Source: Tenrec ecaudatus (lineage: Eukaryota > Chordata > Mammalia > Afrosoricida > Tenrecidae). From it: a DNA stretch of 64,000 nucleotides. Below, piece by piece: positions 1-10,197 of this stretch; within the stretch, counting starts at the first letter, position 1; each line of letters begins with the position of its first letter. Below the pieces are notes generated by a model. The model searched no databases. It was given only the letters and a program-made list of their open reading frames with translations, and was not told the origin of the DNA. Made by a program: the position numbers and the translations under genes. The stretch lies in the NCBI RefSeq assembly GCF_050624435.1, contig NC_134541.1, forward strand, positions 12,786,995-12,850,994, written 5' to 3'.

Positions 1-330
1 TGGGAGACCGTCTAGGGCTCCTCAGGGCTGCCACATACTGTCCACTCGGCGCTCAGTGCTTCCTCCATTACTCTTCCTGCTGGCGAGGCCTGTACTGCCC
101 TCTGACATGTCACAGTCCCAGCTAGACTGGGGCATCCTGAAGACAGGAGCAGGGTATCAGGCCACGCCCCTCCAGAGGCCTTGAAGGTGTTTGGAGAGGG
201 AGGAAAGGGGAAGTAGCATATGCGTGTAGCTAGAGTGAATTAAGCTGACAGAGAATGTTTCATGGAGTGGACTGCAGACGAACCGAGTCTGGATGAGATA
301 CATGAAGGGACTTTCAGTAACGTTGTTGAG
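1..330. other. Intergenic stretch, nothing recognised
   Basis: Mixed-composition DNA. No repeat family, coding signal or regulatory signature was recognised. Confidence 0.5.
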
Positions 331-625
331 TGCTCAGCTGAGTTGAATGGAAATTTGTGGAATTGAGGTGAAGTGAGGTGAAATGGATTAAAGGGAGCTG
401 AACTGAAGTCAGCTGGAGTGGGCGGAGGGGAGCTGAGTTCCGCTAACCCTGCTGAGGAGGGTTTTCCACTTAAGTGAGCTGGCCTGAGTTGAGGTGCGTG
501 AAGTTGGCCTCAGTTGAGTTCAAATGAACTGAAGTGAATTGAGTTGGGTTGAACTAAATGAAGATGAAGAAAGCTAGGCTGAATAGAGTTGAGTTGAGTT
601 GAGTTGAATTGAGTTGTTGAGATAG
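331..625. repeat. Degenerate pentanucleotide-rich tract
   Basis: Many imperfect GAGTT / GAGCTGA / GAATT units occur along this stretch. It looks like a decayed pentamer satellite grading into the perfect arrays that follow. Confidence 0.6.
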
Positions 626-732
626 ATGGGATGGGATGGGATGGGATGGGATGGGATGGGATGGGATGGGATGGGATGGATTGGATTGGATTGGATTGGA
701 TTGGATTGGATTGGATTGGATTGGATTGGATT
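626..732. repeat. Compound microsatellite (ATGGG)10-(TTGGA)10
   Basis: Ten perfect ATGGG units (626-675), one hybrid ATGGA unit, then ten perfect TTGGA units (681-730). Both arrays derive from the same pentamer background by different base changes. Confidence 0.95.
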
Positions 733-744
733 AAACTGAGCTGA

Positions 745-943
745 AACCTGCTAGCATAGTTGTTATTCATTTGACTGCTATCCACCAGGTCAGCAGTTCA
801 AAACCACCAGCTGCTCCCTGGGAAAAAGACAAGGTTTTCTACTCCCATCAAGAGCTGTAGTCTTAGAAACCCACAGGGGCAGTTCGACCCTCTCCTAAAG
901 GGTCACAGTGTGTCAGAATCGACCTGATGGCAGTGAGTTTGTG
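745..943 (+). mobile_element. AfroSINE, near full length
   Basis: It carries the tRNA-type box B region (GGTCAGCAGTTCAAAACCA), the body (GGGAAAAAGACAAGGTTTTC, AGAAACCCACAGGGGCAGTT) and the family's 3' end (GTCAGAATCGACCTGATGGC then AGTGAGTTTG). This SINE family is confined to Afrotheria and is the main evidence for the clade. The 5' end is eroded. Confidence 0.9.
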
Positions 944-1106
944 GGTCTGGGGAGCTCGACTGAGTTGACATGAGGTGCGCCTCGCTGGGTGGAGATAAGA
1001 TGAGTTTTGAGGAGCATGGCATTGAGTTGTCTGAATTGGGCCGTGCTTTGTGGCCTTTTCCCTTTATTAGAATGCCATGCTTATATCTGTTCACAGTCTA
1101 GACATA

Positions 1107-1188
1107 CCAGGGGGATTCAGAAAGTCTGCATGGAAACTAGAATTAAAAGCTAATGTGCTTTTCCCACAAACTCTGAACCCCCTTCTCA
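1107..1188. mobile_element. Mariner-MITE-like 82-bp palindromic element
   Basis: GGGGGATTCAGAAAGT near the left end matches the inverse of ACTCTGAACCCCC near the right end, giving imperfect terminal inverted repeats of about 25 bases around a short AT-rich centre. TA dinucleotides flank both sides, as expected for Tc1/mariner. The class is inferred from structure only. Confidence 0.5.
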
Positions 1189-1394
1189 TACCTGTGCTTT
1201 ATACATTAAAACAATTAAAATGTTTCACCCCAAGAAACAGCCTCCCTGAGGGTGACATCGCCTCCCTTGCCCTCAAAAATTTGTTCAATTAAACTGAGCT
1301 GAGGTGAACCTGGTTGCCTTCTTGGAGGGGGCACACCTTGTCTTCCTGGAGGACGAAGGTTCTAGAACAAGCCAAACACGTAGGGCTAAGATAG

Positions 1395-1510
1395 AGGCCA
1401 GGCTGACCTCAGTTCAAATCTCTGCTTCACCACCTCATCGCTACAGGTCCCTGCAAGTCTCACTCATGCCCTGAGCCTAGTTTCCTTCTGTGACTCAGAG
1501 ACATAGTAGC
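1395..1510 (+). mobile_element. MIR SINE fragment
   Basis: The core resembles MIR (GACCTCAGTTCAAATCTCTG then CCACCTCATCG, then CTGAGCCTAGTTTCCTTCTG). It is a diverged copy of the ancient mammalian family. Confidence 0.7.
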
Positions 1511-1559
1511 AGAAAGAACCTAAGTGTAGGCTCGGAGCTGGTGTAGCTCGGGGTATTGT

Positions 1560-1745
1560 GATCCGCTGAGGATGGTGGGATGGCAGGAGGAACGAGGAGG
1601 AGAAGGATGGGGGTTGAGATCAGTGGAACCTTGTGGCACATGGGGAGGAGTCTGGGGCTTCTCTAAGGACAGTGGGAAGCCATGGGAGGCTACTGAGCAG
1701 AGAGGGATGGTGAGCCGACCTCAATTTAATGATTCCTTAGCTGTC
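1560..1745 (-). mobile_element. L2 LINE fragment
   Basis: The tract around GTGGGAAGCCATGGGAGGCT and GAGCAGAGAGGGATGG matches the complement of the L2 3' region. Old and diverged. Confidence 0.5.
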
Positions 1746-1849
1746 TGTGCTGTGGAGAACTCCCAGGGCGAACGGGGGACAGGGGAGGGAGCAACGGGGA
1801 CTGGGAGGAGGCCATAGAAGAGAAGCATGTATTACCTTGACAAATGAAC

Positions 1850-1960
1850 TTTCTAGGCCAGAAACTTCTGAGCTGCATGACTATGGGCAAGTCACATCGC
1901 CTCTGAACCTCAGTTTCCCTCTCTGTAAAATGGAGTCAATAACAGCACCCACAGGAGAGA
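1850..1960 (+). mobile_element. MIR SINE fragment
   Basis: Contains TGACTATGGGCAAGTCACAT and CTCAGTTTCCCTCTCTGTAA, the typical MIR middle and 3' core. Confidence 0.85.
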
Positions 1961-1989
1961 CCAGTCCCCAGAGAAGGACAGCCTGCTTG

Positions 1990-2125
1990 GAAAAATAGAG
2001 GGGCAGTGAGGGGGAGGAAGGTCCTCCATGAAATGGGTTGATGCAGTGGCTATGTCAATGGGCTCAAGCACAGGAACCATTATGAGGACCGTGCAGGCAC
2101 GGAGAGTGGTTCCTTCCTTATGTTG
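1990..2125 (+). mobile_element. RTE-type LINE, 3' end fragment
   Basis: GGGGCAGTGAGGGGGAGGAA, GGGTTGATGCAGTGGC and CAATGGGCTCAAGCACAGGA match the end of the RTE reverse-transcriptase frame, with a trailing TTGTGCGCAG. Strongly mutated. Confidence 0.75.
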
Positions 2126-2290
2126 TGCGCAGCACCCACATCTTTGGAGGGAGGCAAGGACTGAAGGCCTGAAAGCGTAAACTCCTGTCGGGAGAGCACT
2201 CCACAAGTGGTGAGTGGCAGAAACATCAGCCCCTCAGGAACAAGGATGCCTCTGCCCGTTCAGTGTTGACTCCCTAGGACCTACATTGCT

Positions 2291-2460
2291 GACTGGCACA
2301 CAGTAGGTGCTCAATAAATATGTGCTAAATACAGGAGTCAAGGAATGACTGGCACACAGTAGGTCCTCAAGAAGCATGTGATAAATACAGGAGTCAGGAA
2401 TGGCTGGCACACAGTAGGTACTCAAGAAGCATGTGCCAAATACTGGGTTGTGCTCAACAA
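2291..2460 (+). repeat. Three tandem copies of a MIR 3' tail
   Basis: The phrase CTGGCACACAGTAGG starts at about 2293, 2349 and 2404. Each copy is followed by a GTNCTCAA(G/T)AA-type tail and the unit is 55-56 bases long. The unit is the characteristic MIR end, here expanded to three copies that differ by a few substitutions. Confidence 0.85.
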
Positions 2461-2579
2461 GTGCCTGCCTGCCTGCTTGTTCAAAGGAAATCATCCGTTC
2501 ACCAGACGTCGCTGTACCCAGAACTGCGCTACGTCATCCTCACGGCAACCCAGGGGGGTGAGAGGTCACGACTCCTTCG

Positions 2580-2665
2580 ATGTTGCAGAAGAGGAAACTG
2601 AGGCCCAGGGAGGGGTATATGCATATCCAAAGTCACTCAGCTGCTCATCTGACCGCTCTGCTCCT
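2580..2665 (-). mobile_element. MIR SINE fragment
   Basis: AGAAGAGGAAACTGAGGCCC followed by AAAGTCACTCAGCTGCT is the complement of the MIR core. Confidence 0.8.
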
Positions 2666-2866
2666 CCAGGTCCCATAGCCCACGTACCACCCCTGGCCTC
2701 TCCCAGCAGCCCTGCTGCCAGCAAGATGACCAACCAATCTCTCCCTCATATTCGCTCCAAGAAACAGGCCCTGGGGGTGCACTGCCTGAAGCCTGTGGCT
2801 GCTAACAAAAAGGCTGGCAGCTTGAATCCGCAGTAGAACGAAGATTCGGAGTTTGCTCCAGTAAAG

Positions 2867-2960
2867 CTTACAGCCCTACAAGCCTTGTGGGCCATTCAAC
2901 TCCATCCTCTAGGGTGGCGATGAGGCAGGATCTACTGACAGCAACCCAATCCTGGCTGCT
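2867..2960 (+). mobile_element. AfroSINE 3' fragment
   Basis: Diverged copy of the family's 3' half: CTTACAGCCCTACAAGCC, TAGGGTGGCGATGAGGCAGG and CTGACAGCAACCCAATCC. Confidence 0.6.
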
Positions 2961-3588
2961 CAGTCACCATGCCTAGTAGAGGATGTTTGGAGGCCCCAGG
3001 GGTACCCAGTAGGCCCAGGCTTGGGTGCGTGTGTGCAGCCCAGTTTCGGCATTGATGGAATGGTCAAGTCAGGGCCCTGTAGCCACCGCCTCCAGTTCAG
3101 CTTCATCCCTGAGCATCCTCCCTCACTGCCTTGTCATCGGACCACTTACTTCTCCATCAAATCACTCACCCCCTCAAGCACTTAGGAATCTCCTATAGCA
3201 CTGGGGCTCCCAAGGGGCCTCCTTTTCCAAAAAGTAGCTAATTGAGTAAGGTATTTAGATAAATAAAAATTGCAATACAGTCCCGTCAGAGGCCCCTTTG
3301 GCCGGTCTCCACCCTCCCTCCCTGAGGCAGCTTCCCAAGAGGCCTCCCCCAGCATCCGCCTCTTCTCTGGGTCTTACAGCACACGGGGGGGCTCTCCTGG
3401 GGGCTACCAGCCAGTCCCACAGTCTAGACTGGGCTGGGACAAGGTGAGCCTTGTTGTTGGGTTCCTGGGACCCGCCCCGTGTCTCCCCACACCCTCTGGC
3501 TTCTCAGTTAGACCCGGCTTCCTCCAAGCCCATTCTGCTGGCCTACTGCTGAGTCCCCACAAGGTCAAGCACCCTTTTCCTACCTGCA
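2961..3588. other. Intergenic stretch, no gene seen
   Basis: GC-rich, non-repetitive by eye. Short open frames lack conserved motifs or splice-consistent structure. Confidence 0.5.

Positions 3589-3613
<25 letters not shown>
3589..3613. repeat. (AC)n microsatellite
   Basis: About twelve perfect AC units. Confidence 0.95.
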
Positions 3614-3619
<6 letters not shown>

Positions 3620-3669
3620 GATCCCGCAAACCGTTGCTGCATGCACCAAGGAGGGCAGGTCACCCCCAC

Positions 3670-3785
3670 TTCCCAGATGAGAATCCTGAAGCTTTTACCC
3701 ACACAGGTGGTAGGTGCCAGAGCCAGGATTCAGACCCAGGCCAGCCTGACACTTGAACCCCTGTGCTCGGGCGCTGGCCTTCCAG
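3670..3785 (-). mobile_element. MIR SINE fragment
   Basis: CCCAGATGAGAATCCTGAAG, GCCAGAGCCAGGATTCAGAC and CCCTGTGCTCGGGC follow the order of the complement of MIR. Confidence 0.75.
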
Positions 3786-4149
3786 GTGCCACCACCACAT
3801 ACCAGGTCGTGACAGTGTGCCTGGCACCATGCGTAGCGCTTCAAACGAACCCACGTGCTACACCCCACACCCACCCACTCCATGGAGTCAAAGAGAAGCC
3901 GGCCGGGCTCAAGGATCTGGAAATTTAGAACGCTGAGACTGGCACCCAGGCCTGGCCAAAACCCTGGGCCATGCTTCCCCCTGGGCCAAGACGGTATAGC
4001 CTGAGAGCCAGGACCTGTCTGAGAAGGGCAACTCAAACACTCTCCCCTGCCATGATAGATGGGAAGGCTGCACCCCATCAAAGGCAGAACACTGGGAAGA
4101 CCTGGGAAACCAGGCCACCCTGCTGAGGCCCAGCTCTCAGAGGTGTCCC

Positions 4150-4765
4150 TGTTGTACAAGAACAGTGCTCTTATTTGGGGCCAGCAAGTCGGTCCAGACT
4201 GGAGCCCAGCTCAGTGCTGACCTCACGCTCAGTGTTACATATGAGCCCCTGCTGTCGCAACTGGGTCGCTGTGCCTCCCTAGGCTCTGCTTCTTCTATGC
4301 TGACCCTCGATTGCTTCATGCCCTTTCTAGGGACTGGTGGCTCCTGATAATCCGTCCAAAGTGTGTAAGGCAAAAATCTCACCCTACTGGCTTCTAAGAA
4401 GCAGGCTGAGCGTACTTCCTCCAAGACACGTGGTCCTGCTGCTGACGGTCCGTGGTTACATTCAGCAGTTTCCACCAGCACCACCACTGCACTCCCTCGG
4501 GTCCTCTGTACCCTTCTTCCTTGTCGTCTGGCTTTTGCAGGCAACTGGGGCGTTTGAAAGCGCCCTGGCTTGGGCCAGGGTCCCTGTCATCCTCGAAGTG
4601 GACATCTGCACTTTGGGATGCTTTCGGGAAGCCTTCAGTGGCCAGTTCTCCCAAGGCTACGTGGTCATTTGATTTCTGGACGGCCGCTTCCAGAGGCATT
4701 GATGGTACATCCCGACACAGGGAAATCCTTGTCCACGTCCCTCTTGGTTCCCTTTTGAAATGGAA
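4150..4765 (-). mobile_element. RTE-type LINE, C-terminal reverse-transcriptase fragment
   Basis: Reads on the minus strand through the end of the RTE polyprotein, down-mutated by frameshifts. Plus-strand landmarks are GACTGGTGGCTCCTGATAAT, CGTCCAAAGTGTGTAAGG, TACTTCCTCCAAGACACG and CTGGACGGCCGCTTCCAGAG. About 600 bases, one of the longest RTE pieces here. No intact frame remains. Confidence 0.75.
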
Positions 4766-4899
4766 ACAGAGACTTGTTCCCTGCGCACTGAGCACAAGAA
4801 AACATTAAGAATGGCTGCCAGGCCTGGCGGCCCTGCTCTCAACACCCAATTCCTTTAATTTGCTTAGGCCTCACTACACCCTGGGAGGAAGGGATGCCA

Positions 4900-5020
4900 C
4901 TATTCTTGTTTCCATTTTTCAAATGGGGAAACTGAGGCTCAGAGAGGGAAGTGAGCTGAGCCAAGGGAAAAGAGAGCTGAGATTCAAGCCCAGGTCAGCC
5001 CACTGCAGTGCCATGCTCCC
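4900..5020 (-). mobile_element. MIR SINE fragment
   Basis: TTTTTCAAATGGGGAAACTG, AGGCTCAGAGAGGG and GATTCAAGCCCAGGTCAGCC are in the order of MIR complement. Confidence 0.85.
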
Positions 5021-5689
5021 TCAGCTCCCCTTTGTCCACCTGTCTCAAGATGAGCCTTCACCGGGACCCCACCCTCCATTCATACCTGCTCCTAGGCCCT
5101 CTGTTGGGGTTTCCCACACCCCAGGGCTTCCTCTGCAATGACCCCCTCCCCGCGGCTCCTCCACAGGGGACCCTGGACCTACCAGAGCCCTGCTGGCCCT
5201 GTGATGACTAAGCTCCCGGGCATGACCCACGCCCCCGGTCCCGGCCTCATGCCCAGTGACCTCAGCCCAGCTTGGCCAGGGTGGGAGAGATGGGGAAGCA
5301 GTGGAGACATGGCTGTGCAATGCTGGGGTCCCCGCCACCACCCGCCTGGCAATCTGAGAAGACAGTGGGTTTACCAAGAAAAGGAGGAACACGAGTCAGG
5401 CAGAAGGCAGGAGGCGCGTGGCCGTGGTGAATCAACCCCTGGCGATTGGGTGGAGGCCTAGCTGGTGGACACCACAGTGATGCTGGGCTGGGGGTCAGCA
5501 GCCCAGGATGGGTCCATAGCGGGAGGGCCCAGGAGGGACGTTGACCTAGAAGGCAGGATTGCCCTTAGATCCACCCAGCAGCCCTGCAGAGCAGGTACCC
5601 TCTACCTGGCCCATGGAGGAGAGCATGCATGAGGTGATTCAGGTGCTGTGTCTCTCAGCATGTGAACCAAAGTCTCCAGCCCCCTGGAG
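5021..5689. other. Intergenic stretch, no gene seen
   Basis: GC-rich DNA with overlapping open frames on both strands but no recognisable protein motif, repeat or conserved block. Confidence 0.5.
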
Positions 5690-5815
5690 ACTAAAGTCAG
5701 GCCTGGGCTCTGCCCTATATGACCATGGGACCTGGGACCCATTCGAGCACCTCTCTGTGACTAGGTTTCTTGGCCTTCACAATGGACAAAACAAGGTAGT
5801 AACCTCAAAGCCTGC
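5690..5815 (+). mobile_element. MIR SINE fragment
   Basis: GTCAGGCCTGGGCTCTGCC, ATGACCATGGGACCTGGGAC and TTCACAATGGACAAAACAAG follow MIR order. Confidence 0.7.
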
Positions 5816-6082
5816 TAGGTAGAGCCTGGGGGCTGGCACGGGGCTTATTTTGAGAGGGCTGTTATAGAGTTGGTGCCTGGAAGTTCAGAAGAGATTTTCT
5901 AAGCCATTAAATTGGTCTCGATTTTGAACTAAAGAAAACCTGCCTCCCAGGTTGGCCTACCTCCCTGGTTCTGCCTCCACCTCCCCCTGAACACCTGGAT
6001 CAAAGCTACCAACAATGTGGGATTTCGGCGCTCAGCTAGCGGTTCCCCAATTGGAAACAGGCATTAGACATGAGACCAAACC

Positions 6083-6215
6083 AAAAACAAACCACCAAAC
6101 TCACGGCCATTGAGTCCATGCCGACACATAGCGACCGTATAGGACAGGGTAGACATGCTCCTGTGAATTTCCTAGACTGTAACTCCGTGTCTTCCTCCCA
6201 ACATGGAAACAGGCC
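6083..6215 (-). mobile_element. AfroSINE 3' half
   Basis: Complementary orientation: CAAACTCACGGCCATTGAGT, CATAGCGACCGTATAGGACA and GACTGTAACTCCGTGTCTTC. The 5' part is missing. Confidence 0.8.
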
Positions 6216-6304
6216 AAAATAGATCTAACCAGGAGAGAACCGAAATAGCAGAAGCATTCCGACAACGGGCGTCATCATTTTGTGACTGTCACCGGGGATA
6301 AATC

Positions 6305-6690
6305 AGCTCTCTCTTCTCTGCTCAAACCCCTGCCATGGCCCCCCTAGTCTTCAAGATCAAATGCAACTAAACACCTCATTGCGGTCAGCAGGGGTCTGTG
6401 CGACCTGCCCTTTCCAGACCTCGAGGTCTCTCCCCGTCGCCCACTCCCCACTGTTCCCGGGGTGAGCCACGTTCTTCCTGCTCTCAAGGCCACTGCACAG
6501 TCTGTCCCTCCCACCCAAAGCTCTTCCTCTCCCTGTCCAACTGGCAAACATCCCCCCCACCCCACCCCCAAACACCAGAGATGCTTGCCAGCCTCCACCC
6601 CAGGGAGACACATCTGGACCCTGTCTTCCTATCAGCGTGGCTCACTTGGCCCCCTTCCCCTGGTTCCTGCGAAAATCCACGCAAAATGGG
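6305..6690 (+). mobile_element. L2 LINE 3' region
   Basis: Order of landmarks matches L2: GCTCAAACCCCTGCCATGGC, CTTCAAGATCAAATGCAACT, TGTGCGACCTGCCC, GCCACGTTCTTCCTGCTCTC, then GGAGACACATCTGGACC. Diverged ancient copy. Confidence 0.75.
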
Positions 6691-6714
6691 AAGAAAAATC
6701 GCCAGGAAAGAGCT

Positions 6715-6960
6715 TGAGTCATTTGTTTACAGACGCTAATTAATTACTAAGCTTGAAAACTCGATTTCCATTCTTCCTTTTTTTCCCCTCTCTGCCCTTT
6801 GAGCATGTTTGGAATCCACGCTGTGTCCCAATGCAAAGGGTGTCGAGTTTATTTTTAGCACATGCACATGATGGCTGGGGCTGTTATTCACCCCACCACC
6901 ACCACCACCACCAACCACGTCAGTGGGGAGCTGGTCAACCACAAAGCGTGCGGGCTGCTT
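6715..6960. promoter_or_regulatory. Non-repetitive AT-rich patch, candidate conserved element
   Basis: Contains TCATTTGTTTACAG (forkhead-type core), GCTAATTAATTACT (homeodomain-type) and a short CACCAC run at 6892-6914. No repeat family matches. Regulatory role is a guess based on motif content. Confidence 0.25.
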
Positions 6961-7151
6961 AATGCTCTTCAGATGTGATTCCTGAGAGGCCAGAGGGTCT
7001 GCACTGGACCCTGGTGCCATTGGGGTCAATGGATCCCAAATTATGGATGCAGGCTCCAGGTTGCAGTGTCTCCTCCAGACCAGGGGAGGCGCTGTGAGGA
7101 GATGCAAAGACCGCCCTTTTTGCCCAGGGTGACTGGGCAAATAGACCAAGA

Positions 7152-7336
7152 AATAGGAACCCTAGTGGTTTCTCTTTGACCTGTGGTCCGCATGGTTGGC
7201 TGTTTGAAACCACTAGCAGCTCCAAGGGAGAAAGACTGGGCTTTCCATTACAGTCTTAGAAACTCATGGGGGAGAGGGGGGGCAGAGGTGTCACTAGGAG
7301 TCTGCTTTGGCTCAGTGGCAGTGAGTTTGGTTTTCC
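7152..7336 (+). mobile_element. AfroSINE
   Basis: Starts GGAACCCTAGTGG, includes GTTTGAAACCACTAGCAGCT and ends GGCAGTGAGTTTGG. First of two head-to-tail copies. Confidence 0.85.
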
Positions 7337-7351
7337 TGGTTTACTTAGAAA

Positions 7352-7490
7352 TGGGAACCCTGCTGGCATGGTGGGACAGATGTTGGGCTGCAAACGGTAA
7401 GGTCAGCGGTTCAAACCCACCTCCCATAAAACCTGACGGAGCAGAGAGAGTCGCTGTGAGTCCAGATCAACTTGTTGGCAGGGGTCTGGG
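7352..7490 (+). mobile_element. AfroSINE, internally deleted
   Basis: Starts GGGAACCCTGCTGGCATGGT and includes GTCAGCGGTTCAAACCCACC. The middle is deleted before GAGTCGCTGTGAGTCCAGAT. Sits directly behind the preceding copy. Confidence 0.85.
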
Positions 7491-7514
7491 TTCCAGGGGC
7501 ATGAGTAACTGTGA

Positions 7515-7600
7515 CCAGACACACAGTGTGACAGCAACAAAGTCTCTTGCCCTTTCTGAGGCTCATTTTCCCATCTTGAAAATGGGTAAATGACCTCGGA
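7515..7600 (+). mobile_element. MIR SINE fragment
   Basis: AAGTCTCTTGCCCTTTCTGA and CATTTTCCCATCTTGAAAAT match the MIR core. Confidence 0.7.
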
Positions 7601-8079
7601 AGTCCTTGAGCAGGGTCGCACACTCCACTGGCCACCAGAGCTAGCTAGTGACATCAAAGGGAAAGGGGGGTGAGGGCCAGGGCCCTGTCCTCCCAGCAGG
7701 TGTGGCACACAGGACTGGAGGCCGGCGTGCTGGCCATGTCTCATTGCTCTGGAGACACCAGAAAACTGGACGTGGGAGTACGAGGCCCTCGTCTTTTCAG
7801 CACTGGCCCCTTCTTCCAGCTTCCAGCAAAAGCAGCACATGTAACATGCCAAACCCAACGCGTCTTGAGGCCAGCCCAGCCCCTGGGCTGCCAGCTTCAG
7901 AACTCAGTGTTTGGTGTTTGTGGCCTCCGAACAAGCCTGTCACGCCCAAGCCTGGGACAGGGGGTTGGGATGGGGAAGGCGGGGGAGCCTCACCCCATGT
8001 AGGAGTAGCTATTATCCCGGCTTATGGGAGGGCCAGGCTGGGCTCGCCGGAGTTGGGCCGAGGGCATGGCCCGCACAGC
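7601..8079. other. Intergenic stretch, no gene seen
   Basis: GC-rich unique DNA. No repeat or coding signature recognised. Confidence 0.5.
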
Positions 8080-8275
8080 TTTCCTTCGCTTAATTAAGGA
8101 AGCCGATAATAATCTAGGCGGAGCGTGGAGATAGGTGGAGAATGAGTTAGCAAACTGTGGCCGGCTGATTGTATCTATTGTAAAAAAAACCCAGATATAA
8201 TATCAGATTAGTACGTTTTGTGTGCCTATTATAACAGCATGTCATTATGGGATGTGTTATAATTAAGGCCCGAGC
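8080..8275. promoter_or_regulatory. AT-rich non-repetitive island, candidate conserved noncoding element
   Basis: An abrupt AT-rich island in GC-rich surroundings. It holds the palindrome CTTAATTAAG (8089-8098), AAGCCGATAATAATCTAG, several ATAAT/ATTAT cores and GTTATAATTAAGG near 8258. No repeat family matches and no coding potential is seen. Enhancer function is inferred only from composition and homeodomain-type motifs. Confidence 0.3.
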
Positions 8276-8679
8276 GGGCCCCCTTCTCTCCCTGACTTGG
8301 CAGGCCCGGGCACAGCTACTCTTAACTCCCTCCTGGCCAAAAGCAGCCCACAAATGGGGTGCTCATGCCAACCTGGATGGGTGCACCACCAACTACATTC
8401 CAGGATGCCAGGCCCTGGGCTGGGCACTGCAGGGACGGGAGTGGGACCTGGGGCCAATGAGGCTCTGGACCTCAAGAAGCACCCAGCCTGGGGGTGGAGG
8501 TGAATGATACATTCGGAAAAAACCAAGTGAGCCGAGATGGCAGTAATGGCTGTCGGGGACAGGAGGGGAGGGATAGGCAGTGAGGGAAGCCTTCTGTCTG
8601 GGCCCATCCTCCAGGCATCAGCAGGAGACAGGGAGGCTGCTGGCAGGTGCGGAAGCACTACCTGGGCCAGCAGCTACCC
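8276..8679. other. Intergenic stretch, no gene seen
   Basis: GC-rich unique DNA with short non-conserved open frames. Confidence 0.5.
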
Positions 8680-9440
8680 CCGGCCTGCCGCAGTCATCCA
8701 CTCACTGATCCAGAAAACCTTTATGGGGCAGGCCCTGTGCTGAGTGTCAAGGGGGCATCGTGACCCAAATGGACCACCATCCGATGCTGATAACATCAAC
8801 AAGCAAATATATCATCTCCTGCCAGCAGGGACGAAACATGGAAGGGATGGGGGTGAGAGTGGAGGTGGACACCGCTTTAGTGGGGCAGTCAAGGAAGGCC
8901 TCCCTGAGGAGGTGGTGAGGAGAGGAGAGGAGAGGAGAGGAGAGGAGAGGAGAGGAGGATTGCTGAATCGAACGAGAGATGCGGCTGTGTGAAAGCTCTG
9001 GGGGGCATAGTCCAGGCCAAGGAGCAGCAAGTGCCAAGGCCCTACGGTGGGTTGTGCTTAGTGCTGGTGAGATCGTGAGAAGGCCAGGGTAGCTGGAGCA
9101 GGTGAACGAGGCAACGAGGTATGATCAAACAGGAAACAGAACCACATCTTACTGAGGCCTTTGGCCTTCCGTTCTGAGCCGGGAGCCATTTCAGAAGGCA
9201 GGATCAGACGTGGGTTCTAACTGGAGGCCTCTGGCCCAGTGTGGAGAATAGACGACAGGTGACAAGGGTGGGTGCAGGGAGCCCAGGGGGGGGCGGTTCC
9301 TGAAGGTCCAGGCAAGAGAGAGGATGGTGGCCTGGAGTCCAGTGTGAAGTGGAGATACAGCTACATTCTGGTTGTGTTCAGAAGCTTTCCTGGCTGATGA
9401 CCTGCTGGGAGATGTCGAGAGAAGAATCCAGGGAGCACCT
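8680..9440 (-). mobile_element. L2 LINE fragment, long
   Basis: Reads as complement of L2: the CTTTATGGGGCAGGCCCTGT type start, GGGGCAGTCAAGGAAGGCCT, AGCAAGTGCCAAGGCCCTAC, GTAGCTGGAGCAGGTGAACG and GGGAGCCATTTCAGAAGGC. Interrupted by the AGAGG microsatellite. Confidence 0.75.
8917..8957. repeat. (GGAGA)n microsatellite
   Basis: About eight AGAGG units, expanded inside the L2 relic. Confidence 0.95.
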
Positions 9441-10197
9441 AGAAGAACCCTAGAACCCTCATTTCTCAGGGGCAGGAGACCATGGCGAGCACAGTGTCCA
9501 CTCTCTGGCAGCCCCCTGTAGAGCCCACACCAGCCTCTCTCAGGTCAGGAGGGAGAGTGAGGAGTTAGCCCCACCCGGACCTCTAGGCAGGAAAGGGGCA
9601 CCAGGGCTTGGCCACAGGATGACACAACATTTAATACTTTCTCTGCCAAGTTTTGCAATGGGAGCCTTTTATCGACAGGCAAAGGGTGAGGGATTTTGCA
9701 ACGGCTGCAACGGGTGACCGTGGCCATGCCAGGCCACAGGAGCATCAGGCCACCAGCACTGTCTTGACCCAGAAGGACCGACTCCCCAGTGGGCCATCTA
9801 AGGCAAATGTAGGGTCCGGAGTGAGTACCGATCGCAGACCCCACCAGATCCCAAAGCAGCATCTCTGCTAGGCTGGCGACCATGAGCGAGTCACTTCCTC
9901 TCTTTGGGAAGACACCCGCTCCCCCTTTCCCTGGGTCGCTGGTGGAGCTACTGGGGAAGTACAGGGGGTGTGGACCCACCAGATGACAGCGTCGGGGGGT
10001 GGAGGGGTGACACCAGTCTGTGTGGGCCCTGTTTCAACAGAAATGAGACCCAATAGCAGTTCATTAGAACAACTAGTAAATTCACTTAGTTACAACAGCA
10101 AAAGTCTTGTTGTAAACCCAGCTTACATGGATCCGCGCCTAAAGAAGTGAACAGTCAATGCTAATGAACTTGGTGAGCTTTCTAAATCACTCAGTCA
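9441..10197. other. Intergenic stretch, no gene seen
   Basis: Unique-looking DNA. A possible further L2 tail cannot be excluded at the left edge. No gene. Confidence 0.45.

Noticed and set aside
745..943. tRNA gene suggested by box A/B-like sequence
   Set aside because: The tRNA-like region belongs to the head of an AfroSINE and cannot fold into a complete tRNA. The same holds for the other SINE copies.
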